The notes: a model not told the origin generated them from the letters alone. Positions 8,357-16,742 are shown, counted from the stretch's first letter. The stretch is DNA of 64,000 bases from Kitasatospora aureofaciens (GCF_001188955.3 NZ_JPRF03000032.1:248001-312000); one strand, 5' to 3'. Translations and numbers: made by a program.

Positions 8357-8941
8357 GTGTCCGAGTCGCGCGAACGTCCGACCGTCCTACGGATCACCGA
8401 GGTGGGGGAGGAGATCCTCCGCCGCACCTGCCGCACGGCGACCGGGGAGGACTTCGGCAGCGAGCGCCTGGCCCGGCTGATCGACGACATGTTCGCCACC
8501 ATGTACGTCGCCGACGGCTGCGGACTCGCCGCCAACCAGGTCGACGTGGACCTGCGCCTGTTCGTCTACGACTGCCCCGACGACGACGGCGTCCGGCACG
8601 TCGGGCACGTGCTCAACCCGGTGGTCGAGGAGCAGGACCCCGGCCGCCCGCTGATCGAGGACGTCGAGGGCTGCCTGTCCGTACCCGGAGCCAACACCCG
8701 GCTCGCCCGCCCGGCCCGCGCGGTGGTGCGCGGTGTCGACCAGCACGGCGAGCCCGTGACGATCGAGGGCACCGGTTACTTCGCCCGCTGCCTCCAGCAC
8801 GAGACCGACCACCTGAACGGGGGCCTCTACATCGACCGGCTCTCCGCCCGCGACCGCAAGCGGATGATGAAGCAGACCGCCGACCGCCGCGAGCAGGTGT
8901 TCGCCGAGCGCGCCGCCAAGGCCGCGAAGACGGTCGGATGA
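8357..8941 (+). CDS. def: peptide deformylase
   Basis: Removes the N-formyl group from nascent proteins; a cytosolic metalloenzyme. All three family motifs are present in 194 residues: GCGLAANQ (54-61), EGCLSVP (104-110, metal Cys) and HETDH (148-152, metal His pair and catalytic Glu). GTG start with ribosome site GAGGGGGA six bases upstream. Actinomycetes often carry several def genes; this one is controlled from an ArsR-type double operator rather than linked to fmt, which suggests an inducible or secondary copy. Confidence 0.95.
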   Translation: MSESRERPTVLRITEVGEEILRRTCRTATGEDFGSERLARLIDDMFATMYVADGCGLAANQVDVDLRLFVYDCPDDDGVRHVGHVLNPVVEEQDPGRPLIEDVEGCLSVPGANTRLARPARAVVRGVDQHGEPVTIEGTGYFARCLQHETDHLNGGLYIDRLSARDRKRMMKQTADRREQVFAERAAKAAKTVG

Positions 8942-9070
8942 CGCCCGGATGACGCGGTCCGGGCGGGGGCGCGTCAGCCTGCTGGCGCATGCCCGACTGG
9001 CTCTGCCGGGGGAGGCGGTTCGATCCTGCGGTCGAGGTGGGGGCGGGGTGGTCGCGGCGAGGGTGGACGC

Positions 9071-9589
9071 ATGTTGAAGAACATTCCGGTCGGTGACACC
9101 GAACGCCCCGTTCCCCGTTGGGCGTTGCGCCTCGCCAAGGCCCTACCGTTCGTCCTGCTGCCGCACTGTCTGTGGCGGCTGCCGTTCGCCTTCGACTTCA
9201 CGATGGGCACGGTCGAGCCGGGCCGGCCGCCCCTCACCTGGTGGGCCGCCCCGTACGTCTTCGCGCTGAGCCTGGTCACCGAGGGGCTGGCGCTGCTCAC
9301 CCTGGGCCTGGTCAGCGGGTGGGGCGAGGTGTTCCCGCGCTGGGTGCCGTTGCTGCGCGGGCGCCGGGTGCCGCCGCTCGGGCCGCTCGTCGCGACGCTG
9401 CTGGGCGGGCTGGTGCTGTTCGGACTGTTCGGGCTCCAGCCGCTCGCCTGGATCGGGGCGCTGGACGAGGTGGGCTTCAGCAACGGGTGGTGGGAGGCGC
9501 TGGCCCGGGTGTGCATCGGCCCCGCGGCGCTCTGGGGTCCGATCACCATCGCCCTCGGCATCGCCTACTACCGCCGCCGCACCGCGTGA
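9071..9589 (+). CDS. DUF-type four-helix membrane protein, function unknown
   Basis: 172 residues with four hydrophobic segments (about 28-48, 58-82, 98-122, 140-163) and a short basic C-terminus (YYRRRTA). The composition and conserved-looking Trp/Pro residues in loops (LPHCLWRLPFAFDF) suggest a real actinomycete membrane protein, but I do not recognise a functional family. ATG start with GAGGGTGG upstream. It is followed by a strong hairpin shared with the convergent gene. Confidence 0.75.
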   Translation: MLKNIPVGDTERPVPRWALRLAKALPFVLLPHCLWRLPFAFDFTMGTVEPGRPPLTWWAAPYVFALSLVTEGLALLTLGLVSGWGEVFPRWVPLLRGRRVPPLGPLVATLLGGLVLFGLFGLQPLAWIGALDEVGFSNGWWEALARVCIGPAALWGPITIALGIAYYRRRTA

Positions 9590-9596
9590 ACCCGGT

Positions 9597-9637
9597 CGCT
9601 GCGCAGGAAGTCGGACCGGCCGACTTCCTGCGCAGCG
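9597..9637. terminator. bidirectional terminator, perfect 18-bp stem
   Basis: CTGCGCAGGAAGTCGG-type arms (9597-9614 and 9620-9637) pair perfectly around a 5-nt ACCGG loop, exactly between two convergent genes (stops at 9589 and 9645). One of the strongest hairpins in the window. Confidence 0.85.
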
Positions 9638-9644
9638 CCGCGTC

Positions 9645-10664
9645 TCAGTGCGTGCGGTAGTACTCGCCGACCGCGGCGAAGGCCTCCTTCGGCTCCCAGG
9701 GGAGCCCGGGGAAGGCACTGCCCGGGCGGTCCTCGTGGACCTTGACGATGCCGTAGCTGGCCAGGTCGAGGTCCTCGCGCGGATCGCCGTCCGGGCGGTG
9801 GACGAAGTCGTGGAGCGCGAAGGTGAACACGAAGGCGGCGTCGATCCCGCCGGCGTCGAAGGCCGTCAGCAGCTCGCGCAGGTGGGCGGCCTGGCCGGGC
9901 TCGTCGCGCTGGTAGCTGCCGTCGAGGCGCACCGGCCCGTCGGGGCCGTACTCGACCACCGACAGGCCGAGCGCGCCCCGGTCGCCCGCGCCGCGGTAGG
10001 TGGCGGAGCCGAACTCGGTGACGGCGACCGGCTTGCCCTGGGCGGTCAGCTCGCGGACGCCGTCGGCGAAGCGGTCGGCGGTCCCGGCGGAACGGTAGAG
10101 GTCGAGCGAGACGACGTCGAAGGGCGTCCAGTCGACCTGCTCCAGCGGGACGGCGGCGTAGGTGAGCCTGCCGTGGAAGTGCTCTCTGACGGTGGCCACC
10201 GCCTCGCCGAGGAAGGCGTTCACCTTGCCGCGGACCGCGCCGAGGTGCTCGCGCACCGCCTCCGGCCGGGCGAGCAGCGCGATCCGCTCCTCCGTGGTGT
10301 CGCCGGGCAGGAACCCCGGGTTCATCAGGCTGAGTTCGGCGCCGGCCACGAACACCACCTCGGCCCCGCCCAGCCGCAGCCGCTCCGCGCGCCCGGCGCA
10401 GTCGGCGAACAGCCGCAGCATCTCCTCGGCGGTGCGCTCCAGCGGGTACGGGGAGAACCAGACCTCCAGCCCGAGCCCGGCGGCGTATCCGGCGGCGAGC
10501 TCGATCCGGTCCGGATCGCCGCCCATAATCCGTACGGCGGTGCAGTGCAGTTCGTCGCGGATGATCCGCAGCTCGCGCTCGACGACCTGGGGGTCGAACA
10601 GCTTGCGTGAGTACGAGCCGCCCCGGACGAATCCGGTGTCGTAGCTGATTCCCCTGGCGCGCAT
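9645..10664 (-). CDS. TIM-barrel glycoside-hydrolase-like protein
   Basis: Cytoplasmic protein of 339 residues. The pattern is that of a (beta/alpha)8 glycoside-hydrolase fold: strands ending in AVRIMGGD, EVWFSPYP, VVFVAGAELS, DVVSLDLYRS, PVAVTEFGSA and AAFVFTFALHDF. Glu in GAELS and in VTEFG sit where clan-A enzymes carry the acid/base and nucleophile. Relatives are sometimes labelled 'abortive infection protein', which I do not rely on. No signal peptide. ATG start with GGAG upstream. Divergent from a TetR regulator with an operator between, so it is probably inducible. Substrate unknown. Confidence 0.6.
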   Translation of the reverse strand: MRARGISYDTGFVRGGSYSRKLFDPQVVERELRIIRDELHCTAVRIMGGDPDRIELAAGYAAGLGLEVWFSPYPLERTAEEMLRLFADCAGRAERLRLGGAEVVFVAGAELSLMNPGFLPGDTTEERIALLARPEAVREHLGAVRGKVNAFLGEAVATVREHFHGRLTYAAVPLEQVDWTPFDVVSLDLYRSAGTADRFADGVRELTAQGKPVAVTEFGSATYRGAGDRGALGLSVVEYGPDGPVRLDGSYQRDEPGQAAHLRELLTAFDAGGIDAAFVFTFALHDFVHRPDGDPREDLDLASYGIVKVHEDRPGSAFPGLPWEPKEAFAAVGEYYRTH

Positions 10665-10695
10665 GGTCTCCTGCCTTCACGGAGGATCGGAAACT

Positions 10696-10716
10696 TACGG
10701 TACGGCCAGTACCGTA
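10696..10716. promoter_or_regulatory. TetR-type operator
   Basis: Perfect inverted repeat TACGGTAC-GGCCA-GTACCGTA, 8-bp arms with 5-nt spacer, in the divergent promoter region between the TIM-barrel gene and the TetR gene at 10787. Likely bound by that TetR protein. Confidence 0.7.
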
Positions 10717-10786
10717 GTTGCCGTGGCCCCAGCGCGGCAAGTAAGCATGGTGGCGGTACGGGCGGCAGCGAGGGCGGAGCGGGAGC

Positions 10787-11374
10787 ATGGCCGGGCAGAC
10801 GCGGCGGCGCGGAGCGGCGCTGGAGGAGGCGATCCTGGCGGCCGCCGTCGCGGAACTCGCCGAATCCGGGTACGCGGGGCTGACCATGGACAAGGTCGCC
10901 GCCCGCGCGGGCACCAACAAGAACGCCCTCTACCGGCGCTGGCCCAACCGGCTCGCCCTCGGTATCGCCGCCTACAAGCAGCTCGCCAAGGCCGCCCCGC
11001 TCCCCGACACGGGTGAACTGCGCGGCGACGCCCTGGAGTTGTTGCGCCAGGCGAACCGGCACTGGAGCTCCCCGCTCGGCGGCGTGCTGCGCGAACTGCT
11101 GGCCGCGGCCGGTGGCGCGACGGAGTTCCTGGCGCAGCTGCAGGACCAGTCCGGCGACGCCGCGGCCGCCCCCTGGCTGACCCTGCTGGGCCGGGCCGTC
11201 GCCCGGGGCGAGGCGGCGCCGGAGGTACTGCACCCGCGGGTGGCGACGGTGGCGGTGGTGCTGCTGCGCAACGAGTTCGTCGTCCGAGGCGTGCCGAGTG
11301 CGCCCGACGACGTGCTGGTCGAGATCGTGGACGAGGTGTACCTGCCGCTGGTCCGGCGCCGGAGCGCTAGCTGA
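10787..11374 (+). CDS. TetR-family regulator
   Basis: 195 residues. N-terminal TetR helix-turn-helix (about 12-60: LTMDKVAARAGTNKNALYRRW) and a helical ligand-binding C-terminal domain of the TetR_C type. ATG start. It is divergent from the TIM-barrel gene and probably represses both through the operator at 10696-10716. Its 3' end overlaps the convergent TetR gene by 8 bp. Confidence 0.88.
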   Translation: MAGQTRRRGAALEEAILAAAVAELAESGYAGLTMDKVAARAGTNKNALYRRWPNRLALGIAAYKQLAKAAPLPDTGELRGDALELLRQANRHWSSPLGGVLRELLAAAGGATEFLAQLQDQSGDAAAAPWLTLLGRAVARGEAAPEVLHPRVATVAVVLLRNEFVVRGVPSAPDDVLVEIVDEVYLPLVRRRSAS

Positions 11375-11990
11375 CCCGGTTCCCCTCGGTGAGGGTGGCG
11401 GCGAGGCGTTCGGCGGCGGCGGCGTCCAGCGGGGCGTGGCCGAGCAGGAAGCGGTACCAGAACAGTCCGTAGACCTGGTCCACGATCAGGTCCAGGTCGG
11501 CGCCGCCGTCCAGTTCGCCGCGTTCGCGGCCCCGGGCGAGGAGTTCGTGCAGCGCGGTCCGCCGGGTGGCGGTGAAGGTCTGCATCAGTTCGGCCAGGTG
11601 GGGGTCGCGGGCGGCCTCCCGGACGACGGTGCGCAGCGCGGAGGCGGTGGTGCTGCGCTGCGCGGCGTCGAAGGTGGTCTCGATGAAGGCGCGCAGGTCG
11701 GTACGCAGGCTGCCGGTGTCCGGCTGGTCGGAGACGTCTCGGTCGGCGCGGTCGGTGAGGGCGTCCAGCAGGACCGCGCCCTTGGAGGGCCACCAGCGGT
11801 AGACGGTCTGCTTGCCGACGCCGGCCGTACGGGCGATGGCGTCGATGGTGACGGGTGTGCCGTCGGAGTCCGCGAGCAGGTGCAGCGCCGCGTCCAGGAT
11901 CGCCCGGTGGGCCGCCTCGTTGCGGCGGCGGCCGGTGTGCGGCCGGGCGGAGGGGGCCTGTTCGGCCGCCCGCGGGTCGGTCTCGCTCAT
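11367..11990 (-). CDS. TetR-family regulator of the adjacent SDR
   Basis: 207 residues from ATG 11990, which has AGGGAA upstream; an upstream in-frame ATG (12041) would run through the operator. TetR HTH at about 35-80 (VTIDAIARTAGVGKQTVYRWW). The C-terminal helical domain is of the TetR_C type. Divergent from the SDR at 12106 with two related operator copies in the gap: the classic repressor/oxidoreductase pair. Ligand unknown. Confidence 0.88.
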   Translation of the reverse strand: MSETDPRAAEQAPSARPHTGRRRNEAAHRAILDAALHLLADSDGTPVTIDAIARTAGVGKQTVYRWWPSKGAVLLDALTDRADRDVSDQPDTGSLRTDLRAFIETTFDAAQRSTTASALRTVVREAARDPHLAELMQTFTATRRTALHELLARGRERGELDGGADLDLIVDQVYGLFWYRFLLGHAPLDAAAAERLAATLTEGNRVS

Positions 11991-12022
11991 CGTGTTCCCT
12001 TTCGTTCTGCCCCCGCTTGACA

Positions 12023-12072
12023 AGACTAGCAGTCTCGGCAACCATCATTACCAGAACTGACGGTCTCGACAA
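12023..12072. promoter_or_regulatory. two operator copies between TetR and SDR genes
   Basis: GACTAGCAGTCTCGGCAA (12024-12041) and AACTGACGGTCTCGACAA (12055-12072) match at 13 of 18 positions; the first contains the inverted repeat AGACT-AGC-AGTCT. A TTGACA (12018-12023) next to the first copy could be the SDR -35. Confidence 0.55.
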
Positions 12073-12105
12073 GCTGGCGAACAGGTAGCCGGAAAGGCCA
12101 GAACC

Positions 12106-12855
12106 ATGAGCACTGCATCTGCATCGAACGTCTTCGCCGGACAGCGCACCGTCGTGATGGGCGGCAGCTCGGGCATCGGCGAGGCGACCGCGACCGCCTT
12201 CGCGGCGGACGGCGCCGAGGTCGTGATCACCGGCCGCGACCGCGAGAAGCTGGACGTCGCCGTCGCCCGGATCGGCGGCAGCACCAGCGGCGTCCAGCTG
12301 GACGCGACCGACCCGGCCGCCCTGGCCGCCTTCTTCACCGCGACCGGCACCGTCGACCACCTGGTCGTCGCGGTCAGCGGCGCGGCCGGCAGCGGCGCGT
12401 TCGCCGATCTGGACCTCGCCGACCTGGCGCACGGCTTCGACGCCAAGTTCTGGCCGCAGGTCCGGGTCCTCCAGGCGGCCCTGCCGCACCTGCGCAAGGA
12501 CGGCTCGGTCACCCTGATCACCGCCGCCTCGGCCCGCGCCGCCATCCCCGGCACCGCCGGACTGGCCGCCATCAACGGTGCCCTGGAGGCGATGGTCCCG
12601 CCGCTGGCCGTCGAACTCGCCCCGCTGCGGGTCAACGCCGTCTCGCCCGGCGTGATCGACACCCCGTGGTGGGACCGCGTCCCCTCCGAGCAGCGCACCG
12701 CCCTCTTCGACGGCCTGGCCGCCACCACCCCGGTCGGCCGGGTCGGCCGCCCCGAGGACGTCGCCCGGGCGATCCACATGTTCGCCGCCAACACCTTCGT
12801 CACCGGCGTCGTGCTCGACTGCACCGGCGGCGCCAACCTCCCCACCGGCCGCTGA
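12106..12855 (+). CDS. SDR-family protein lacking the YxxxK catalytic pair
   Basis: Rossmann-fold short-chain dehydrogenase family member, 249 residues. The N-terminal nucleotide-binding motif GGSSGIG (about 19-25), an Arg after strand 2 (TGRDREK, suggesting NADPH) and the C-terminal VNAVSPGVIDTP loop are intact. Where classical SDRs have Ser...YxxxK, this protein has ITAASARAA...AGLAAINGALEA, with neither Tyr nor Lys. It may bind nucleotide without classical chemistry or use another mechanism. Regulated by the divergent TetR. ATG start with GGAAAGG upstream. Confidence 0.87.
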   Translation: MSTASASNVFAGQRTVVMGGSSGIGEATATAFAADGAEVVITGRDREKLDVAVARIGGSTSGVQLDATDPAALAAFFTATGTVDHLVVAVSGAAGSGAFADLDLADLAHGFDAKFWPQVRVLQAALPHLRKDGSVTLITAASARAAIPGTAGLAAINGALEAMVPPLAVELAPLRVNAVSPGVIDTPWWDRVPSEQRTALFDGLAATTPVGRVGRPEDVARAIHMFAANTFVTGVVLDCTGGANLPTGR

Positions 12856-12864
12856 GTACCCTCA

Positions 12865-12908
12865 CCCCGGCGGCCCGGCCCGGGAACTCCCGGACCGGGC
12901 CGCCGGGG
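12865..12908. terminator. bidirectional terminator
   Basis: Perfect 14-bp inverted repeat CCCCGGCGGCCCGG / CCGGGCCGCCGGGG around a 16-nt loop that folds again (CCGGG/CCCGG), between the convergent SDR genes. Confidence 0.8.
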
Positions 12909-12943
12909 GCGCCCTCAGCCCTGTTCGGGCCGGGCCCCGCCCG

Positions 12944-14350
12944 TCACCACTCCGCGACCCGGTAGTCCTTGAGGAACACCCCCGACACCGGGTCGCCCGC
13001 CTCGCCGCGGACGATCGGGTCGTAGACCCGGGCGGCGCCGTCCACGATGTCCAGCGGAGTGCGGAAGCCCCGGGCGGCGATCCGGGTCTTCCTGGGCGCC
13101 GGGTTCTCGTCGGTGATCCAGCCGGTGTCCACGGCGCACATGTGGACGCCCCGCGGGGCGAGCTCGGCCGCGCTGGTGCGGGTGAGCATGTTGAGCGCGG
13201 CCTTGGCCATGTTGGTGTGCGGGTGGCGTGCCGTCTTGTTGCGGACGGCGAACCGGCCCTCCACCGCGGTGACGTTGACGATGTAGCGGGCGCGGTGCGG
13301 GGAGGCGAGCAGCAGCGGCAGCAGCCGGTCGCAGAGCAGGGCCGGGGCGAGGGCGTTGACCAGCTGGGTCTCCAGCACCTCGGCCGGGTCGAGCGAACCG
13401 AGCGTGGCGGACCACGAGTTGGCGGGCGCGAGGTCGGGCAGCAGCCCGGCCTCGTCGGTGAGGTCCAGCAAGGGACCCGCCCCGGAGGGGAGTTGGGCCG
13501 CGCCGGTGAACGGCCGGAATCCCGGCGCCCGGGTGACGGCCCGGCGGTCGGCGGCCGGCAGGGCCGTGGTCTCGCCCGCCGCCAGCAGGGCGTAGGACTC
13601 GGGCGGGCGGCGCAGCGTCTGCGCGGCGTTGTTGACCAGGATGTCCAGTGGGCGGCCGTCGGCGCACAACTGATCCGTCAGGCAGAGGACTTGGCGCGGG
13701 TCGCGGAGGTCGATGCCGACCACCGTCAGCCGCTCCCACCACTGGTCGCTGCCCTCGGCGGCGCGGAAGCGGCGCACGGTGTCCTGCGGGAAGCGGCTGG
13801 TGACGGTCAGCTCGGCGCCGTCCCGCAGCAGCATCAGGGCGAGCTGGAAGCCGATCTTCACCCGCCCCCCGGTGAGCAGCGCCCGACGGCCCCGCAGGTC
13901 GGTGGAGAGGCCGCGGCGGGCGGTGTTGTCGGCCGCGCAGTCCGGGCAGAGCATGTGGTAGAAGCCATCGACGCGGCGGTACGGCTGCTTGCAGACGTAG
14001 CACCTGCGCGGCACCTGCAGTTCGCCGACCGGCCCGGTGGGGACTGCGGTGAGCGGTGCGTCCTCGCGGCGGTGCCGGGCGCCGGTCGCGGTGGCGGCGA
14101 GCAGGTCGGCGTCGGCCTGCCGGAGCGCCTCCTTGGCCTCCTGGCGACGGCGCTTGCGGCTCTCCGTCACGAAGGAGCTGAGCTGCCGCTCGGCGTGCAG
14201 CCGGGTGCGGTCGTGGGAGGGTAGGCCGCGGAGGCGGCCCAGGGTGCGGCTGAACGCGCTGAGTTCCTCGGGGGTGAGGCCCGCCGCGCACGCGGCTTCG
14301 CTGGTCGTGGTGTCGATGATCAGCTGATGGTGGTCGTCCCGGACCGTCAT
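12944..14350 (-). CDS. SDR-family protein with N-terminal zinc knuckle
   Basis: 468 residues in three parts: a helical, charged N-terminus (about 1-110), a four-Cys putative zinc site (CYVC...CPDC, about 117-140), and an SDR domain (about 150-468) with an unusual glycine motif LLTGGRVKIG and the VNNAA motif (ILVNNAAQTL). The catalytic YxxxK is replaced by TNMAK (Thr at the Tyr position, Lys kept). A large insertion follows the VNNAA strand. The fusion suggests binding to a protein or nucleic acid partner, with the SDR as sensor or enzyme; function unknown. ATG start with a GAGGGGG ribosome site. Confidence 0.8.
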   Translation of the reverse strand: MTVRDDHHQLIIDTTTSEAACAAGLTPEELSAFSRTLGRLRGLPSHDRTRLHAERQLSSFVTESRKRRRQEAKEALRQADADLLAATATGARHRREDAPLTAVPTGPVGELQVPRRCYVCKQPYRRVDGFYHMLCPDCAADNTARRGLSTDLRGRRALLTGGRVKIGFQLALMLLRDGAELTVTSRFPQDTVRRFRAAEGSDQWWERLTVVGIDLRDPRQVLCLTDQLCADGRPLDILVNNAAQTLRRPPESYALLAAGETTALPAADRRAVTRAPGFRPFTGAAQLPSGAGPLLDLTDEAGLLPDLAPANSWSATLGSLDPAEVLETQLVNALAPALLCDRLLPLLLASPHRARYIVNVTAVEGRFAVRNKTARHPHTNMAKAALNMLTRTSAAELAPRGVHMCAVDTGWITDENPAPRKTRIAARGFRTPLDIVDGAARVYDPIVRGEAGDPVSGVFLKDYRVAEW

Positions 14351-14442
14351 GTCCGCCCCCTCGTTCCGTACAGGTGGGAGGGACTGTAGTTGACGGTCCG
14401 GAAGGATGAGATGCCAATTTCCGCCGGGGGTGGCCCGGGCGC

Positions 14443-14835
14443 TCAGCCGCAGTCGGGCGTCAGTGAACCGACCCGGCGGCCGTCGAGCTCGTGGGGTCCG
14501 AAGTGGGCGAGCTCCTGCTCGTCACCGGCGAAGTGGGGCTGGTCGTTCAGCCGGATGATGCAGCCGAAGTCGTTCGGGAGGGGGGCGACGGCCGAGCGCG
14601 GGTGGATCGGCGGCTCGATGTCGTCCAGTTCGCGCAGGCTGAAGCCCTCGCTCGTGACGTGCGCGTCCTCGTTGAGCAGGATGCGCCCGGTCTGGTGCGG
14701 ACCATCGAACAGGCACAGGTGCCCCTTGGGACACCTCGGGGCGGTCGGCATGGCGTGGACGGCGGGCGCGGTGGCGGTGGCGAGGGCGATCGCGGCGGCG
14801 GAGGCGAGGGCGGCGCGGAGCAGGCGGTGACGCAC
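14443..14835 (-). CDS. secreted peptidase inhibitor family I36-like protein
   Basis: 130 residues from GTG 14835. Residues 1-28 form a Sec signal peptide (MRHRLLRAALAS..., cleavage after AVHA). The mature part begins with the I36 signature CPKGHLCLFDGPHQTG, with further Cys in FGCIIRL and at the C-terminus (PDCG), consistent with a small disulfide-bonded beta-gamma-crystallin-like fold. Family members inhibit metalloproteases such as the SMPI target. A longer frame begins at 14913, but the signal peptide fits the internal GTG. Monocistronic. Confidence 0.75.
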   Translation of the reverse strand: MRHRLLRAALASAAAIALATATAPAVHAMPTAPRCPKGHLCLFDGPHQTGRILLNEDAHVTSEGFSLRELDDIEPPIHPRSAVAPLPNDFGCIIRLNDQPHFAGDEQELAHFGPHELDGRRVGSLTPDCG

Positions 14836-14986
14836 GAGAGGTCCCAATCGTTCGGCACAGGGGAAGCGCAGGGAGCGCAGGGAGGCGACTACCATCCGTG
14901 TGGTCGTCGTCACCGCATGCTAGATGGTTCCCGGGCGAACGACGGAGCCGCGCGCCGGTTTCCGGACACCCGCGCCGGAACGCGCG

Positions 14987-15023
14987 GAGGTGCCGGCCGC
15001 CCTTCCCGGGCCGCCGGCACCTC
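14987..15023 (-). terminator. terminator of the chitinase gene
   Basis: Perfect 11-bp inverted repeat GAGGTGCCGGC / GCCGGCACCTC with a 15-nt loop, 17 nt beyond the chitinase stop. Confidence 0.7.
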
Positions 15024-15039
15024 GTTCCCGCTACCGGGC

Positions 15040-16539
15040 TCAGCCCGTGTACTGGCTGAAGATCTTCGCGAACTCGTACGGCTGCTGCGGGACGTTGGTG
15101 CACTTGGCCAGCGAGCCGCCGGTGCAGGCGTTGGCGTCCCGGGTGGCGTCCCAGAAGGCGAGCAGGCCGAGGTGGTTCTGCTTGGCGAAGGTCACCAACT
15201 GCTGGGCGGCGGCCTGGTTGTAGATCTGGTGGTCGTCGTTCTCGCCGATCATCGGGGTGACCCCGACCATGGCCCACAACTGTGTGTCGGTCTTCGCCGG
15301 GTAGAGCGCCTTGAGCTGGCCGAAGGTGGACCGGGCGGCCTGGACGGTGGCGTTGCCGTAGTCGGTGCCGGAGCGGTAGTAGTCCATCGCCATGACGTTG
15401 ACCAGGTCGAGGTTGACCCCGGCGTCCCGGGCGGACTTGACGACGGCCACGCCGTCGCCGGTCAGGCCCTCGGGCAGGACGGGCAGGGTGAGCGAGACCT
15501 TGAGGCCGGGGTGGGCCTGCTGGAGTTTGGCGAGCGCGGCCGAGCGGCGGTCGTTGGAGGCGGTGTCGGCGATCGCCGCGCCCTCGATGTCGTAGTCGAC
15601 GTAGCGCAGGTCGTAGGCGTTGACCACGGCGTCGTACTCGTTGAACAGCGAGTCCACCGAGGTGCAGGCGGCGGCGAGTTCGGTCCCGGCTGCGCCGCCG
15701 AAGGAGAGCTTGACGTCGCCGCCCGCCGCGCGCAGCGCGTCGACCTGGTCCTTGGCCCAACCGGTGCGCGGGTCGTAGGCGTTGAACCAGCTGGCCTTGC
15801 AGCCGACGCCGGTGACGAAGCCCATGCTGTAACCCCTGGCGCCGCCCGCCCTGGCCATGTCGGGCATGGACGGCGTGGGCCAGGCGCCCATGTCGATGTA
15901 CGGGGCGACCGGGAGGGCGACGTTCGGCGGCGGGGTGGTCGGGCCGCCGGTGGGCGGAGTGGTCGGCGGGGTGGTCGGGGGAGTGGTCGGACCGCTGCCG
16001 CCGGGGCCGGTGAGCGTGACGTCGTCGGCGACGTAGCCGCCCTGCCCGTACCAGCCGTGCAGGTAGACGGTGACGCTGGTGGTGGTCGGGCCGGTGGTGA
16101 AACCGGCGGACAGCTGCTGCCAGTTGGAGCCGCCGGGGGTCCACACGGCGGGGTCGGTGACGCCGCTGCCGGTAACGCCGAGGTAGACGTACTGGCCCTG
16201 CACCCAGGCGCTGAGGCTGTACGTGGTGTTGGGCTGGACGCTCACGGTCTGGCCGCACTGCGCGGTGTCGCTCGCGCTCGCCGCCCCCTTGAGTGCGTAC
16301 GCCCCGCTGTGGGCGCCGGAGTTGACGACGCTGCCGGTGCCGGCGGAACAGCTCCACGGGCCGAGGGCGCCGCTCTCGAAGCCGCCGTTGGCGAGCAGGT
16401 TCGCGTCGGCGGCGCCGGCGTTCCCGGCGAGGGTGGCGAGGCCGCCGGCGGCGAGCACCGCGGCGGCGGCGAGGCTCAGCAGTTCGGTCCGGCCGGTGGG
16501 GCGGCGGTGCGTGGGGGCGTGCTGGAGCGCACTGGGCAT
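15040..16539 (-). CDS. secreted chitinase, GH18 with N-terminal carbohydrate-binding module
   Basis: Extracellular endo- or exochitinase, 499 residues. Order: signal peptide (about 1-45), CBM4/9-like beta-sandwich (ANLLANGGFESG..., about 46-190), a Pro/Thr linker (TTPPTTPPTTPPT), and a GH18 catalytic domain (about 215-499). The GH18 motif DxxDxDxE reads as RYVDYDIEG, with the catalytic Glu; the product-assisting residues lie in VMAMDYY and LAFWDATRD. The ATG at 16539 has GAGAGG upstream and starts just before the signal peptide. A DasR-like site 113 bp upstream indicates chitin/N-acetylglucosamine control. Confidence 0.93.
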   Translation of the reverse strand: MPSALQHAPTHRRPTGRTELLSLAAAAVLAAGGLATLAGNAGAADANLLANGGFESGALGPWSCSAGTGSVVNSGAHSGAYALKGAASASDTAQCGQTVSVQPNTTYSLSAWVQGQYVYLGVTGSGVTDPAVWTPGGSNWQQLSAGFTTGPTTTSVTVYLHGWYGQGGYVADDVTLTGPGGSGPTTPPTTPPTTPPTGGPTTPPPNVALPVAPYIDMGAWPTPSMPDMARAGGARGYSMGFVTGVGCKASWFNAYDPRTGWAKDQVDALRAAGGDVKLSFGGAAGTELAAACTSVDSLFNEYDAVVNAYDLRYVDYDIEGAAIADTASNDRRSAALAKLQQAHPGLKVSLTLPVLPEGLTGDGVAVVKSARDAGVNLDLVNVMAMDYYRSGTDYGNATVQAARSTFGQLKALYPAKTDTQLWAMVGVTPMIGENDDHQIYNQAAAQQLVTFAKQNHLGLLAFWDATRDANACTGGSLAKCTNVPQQPYEFAKIFSQYTG

Positions 16540-16651
16540 GGGGGTGCCTCTCGGGACGTGGGGCCGCCCGCGCCGTGAAGGGGGGGACACGGGGCGGGCG
16601 GCAGCATGGGGGCTGGTCCGGTGCGGGGAGGAGCGCGGTGCTGAGGATCAA

Positions 16652-16679
16652 ACTGGACTAGACCAGCTGTGCACGTCAA
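16652..16679 (-). promoter_or_regulatory. DasR-responsive element (dre) and -35 of the chitinase promoter
   Basis: ACTGGACTAGACCAGC (16652-16667) differs at one base from the 12-bp dre core TGGTCTAGACCA. On the minus strand TTGACG (16674-16679) lies just upstream, so the site falls between -35 and -10. DasR is the N-acetylglucosamine-responsive GntR regulator known to control streptomycete chitinases. Confidence 0.75.
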
Positions 16680-16687
16680 GCACTTCC

Positions 16688-16703
16688 CGGCTTCCGGAAG
16701 CCG
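16688..16703. repeat. 16-bp perfect palindrome
   Basis: CGGCTTCCGGAAGCCG, upstream of the chitinase promoter and downstream of the choice-of-anchor gene. Could be part of a terminator or a second regulator site. Confidence 0.6.
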
Positions 16704-16718
16704 TCCCGGGCAGGTTTT

Positions 16719-16742
16719 AGGGCGGGTTTAAGGGCGGGTTTA
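16719..16742. repeat. 12-bp direct repeat, two copies
   Basis: AGGGCGGGTTTA occurs twice head-to-tail just past the stop of the choice-of-anchor gene. Confidence 0.7.

Noticed and set aside
9645..10664. Phage abortive-infection gene
   Set aside because: That label exists for similar proteins, but the sequence shows a barrel fold and no known Abi motif; no other defence gene is close.
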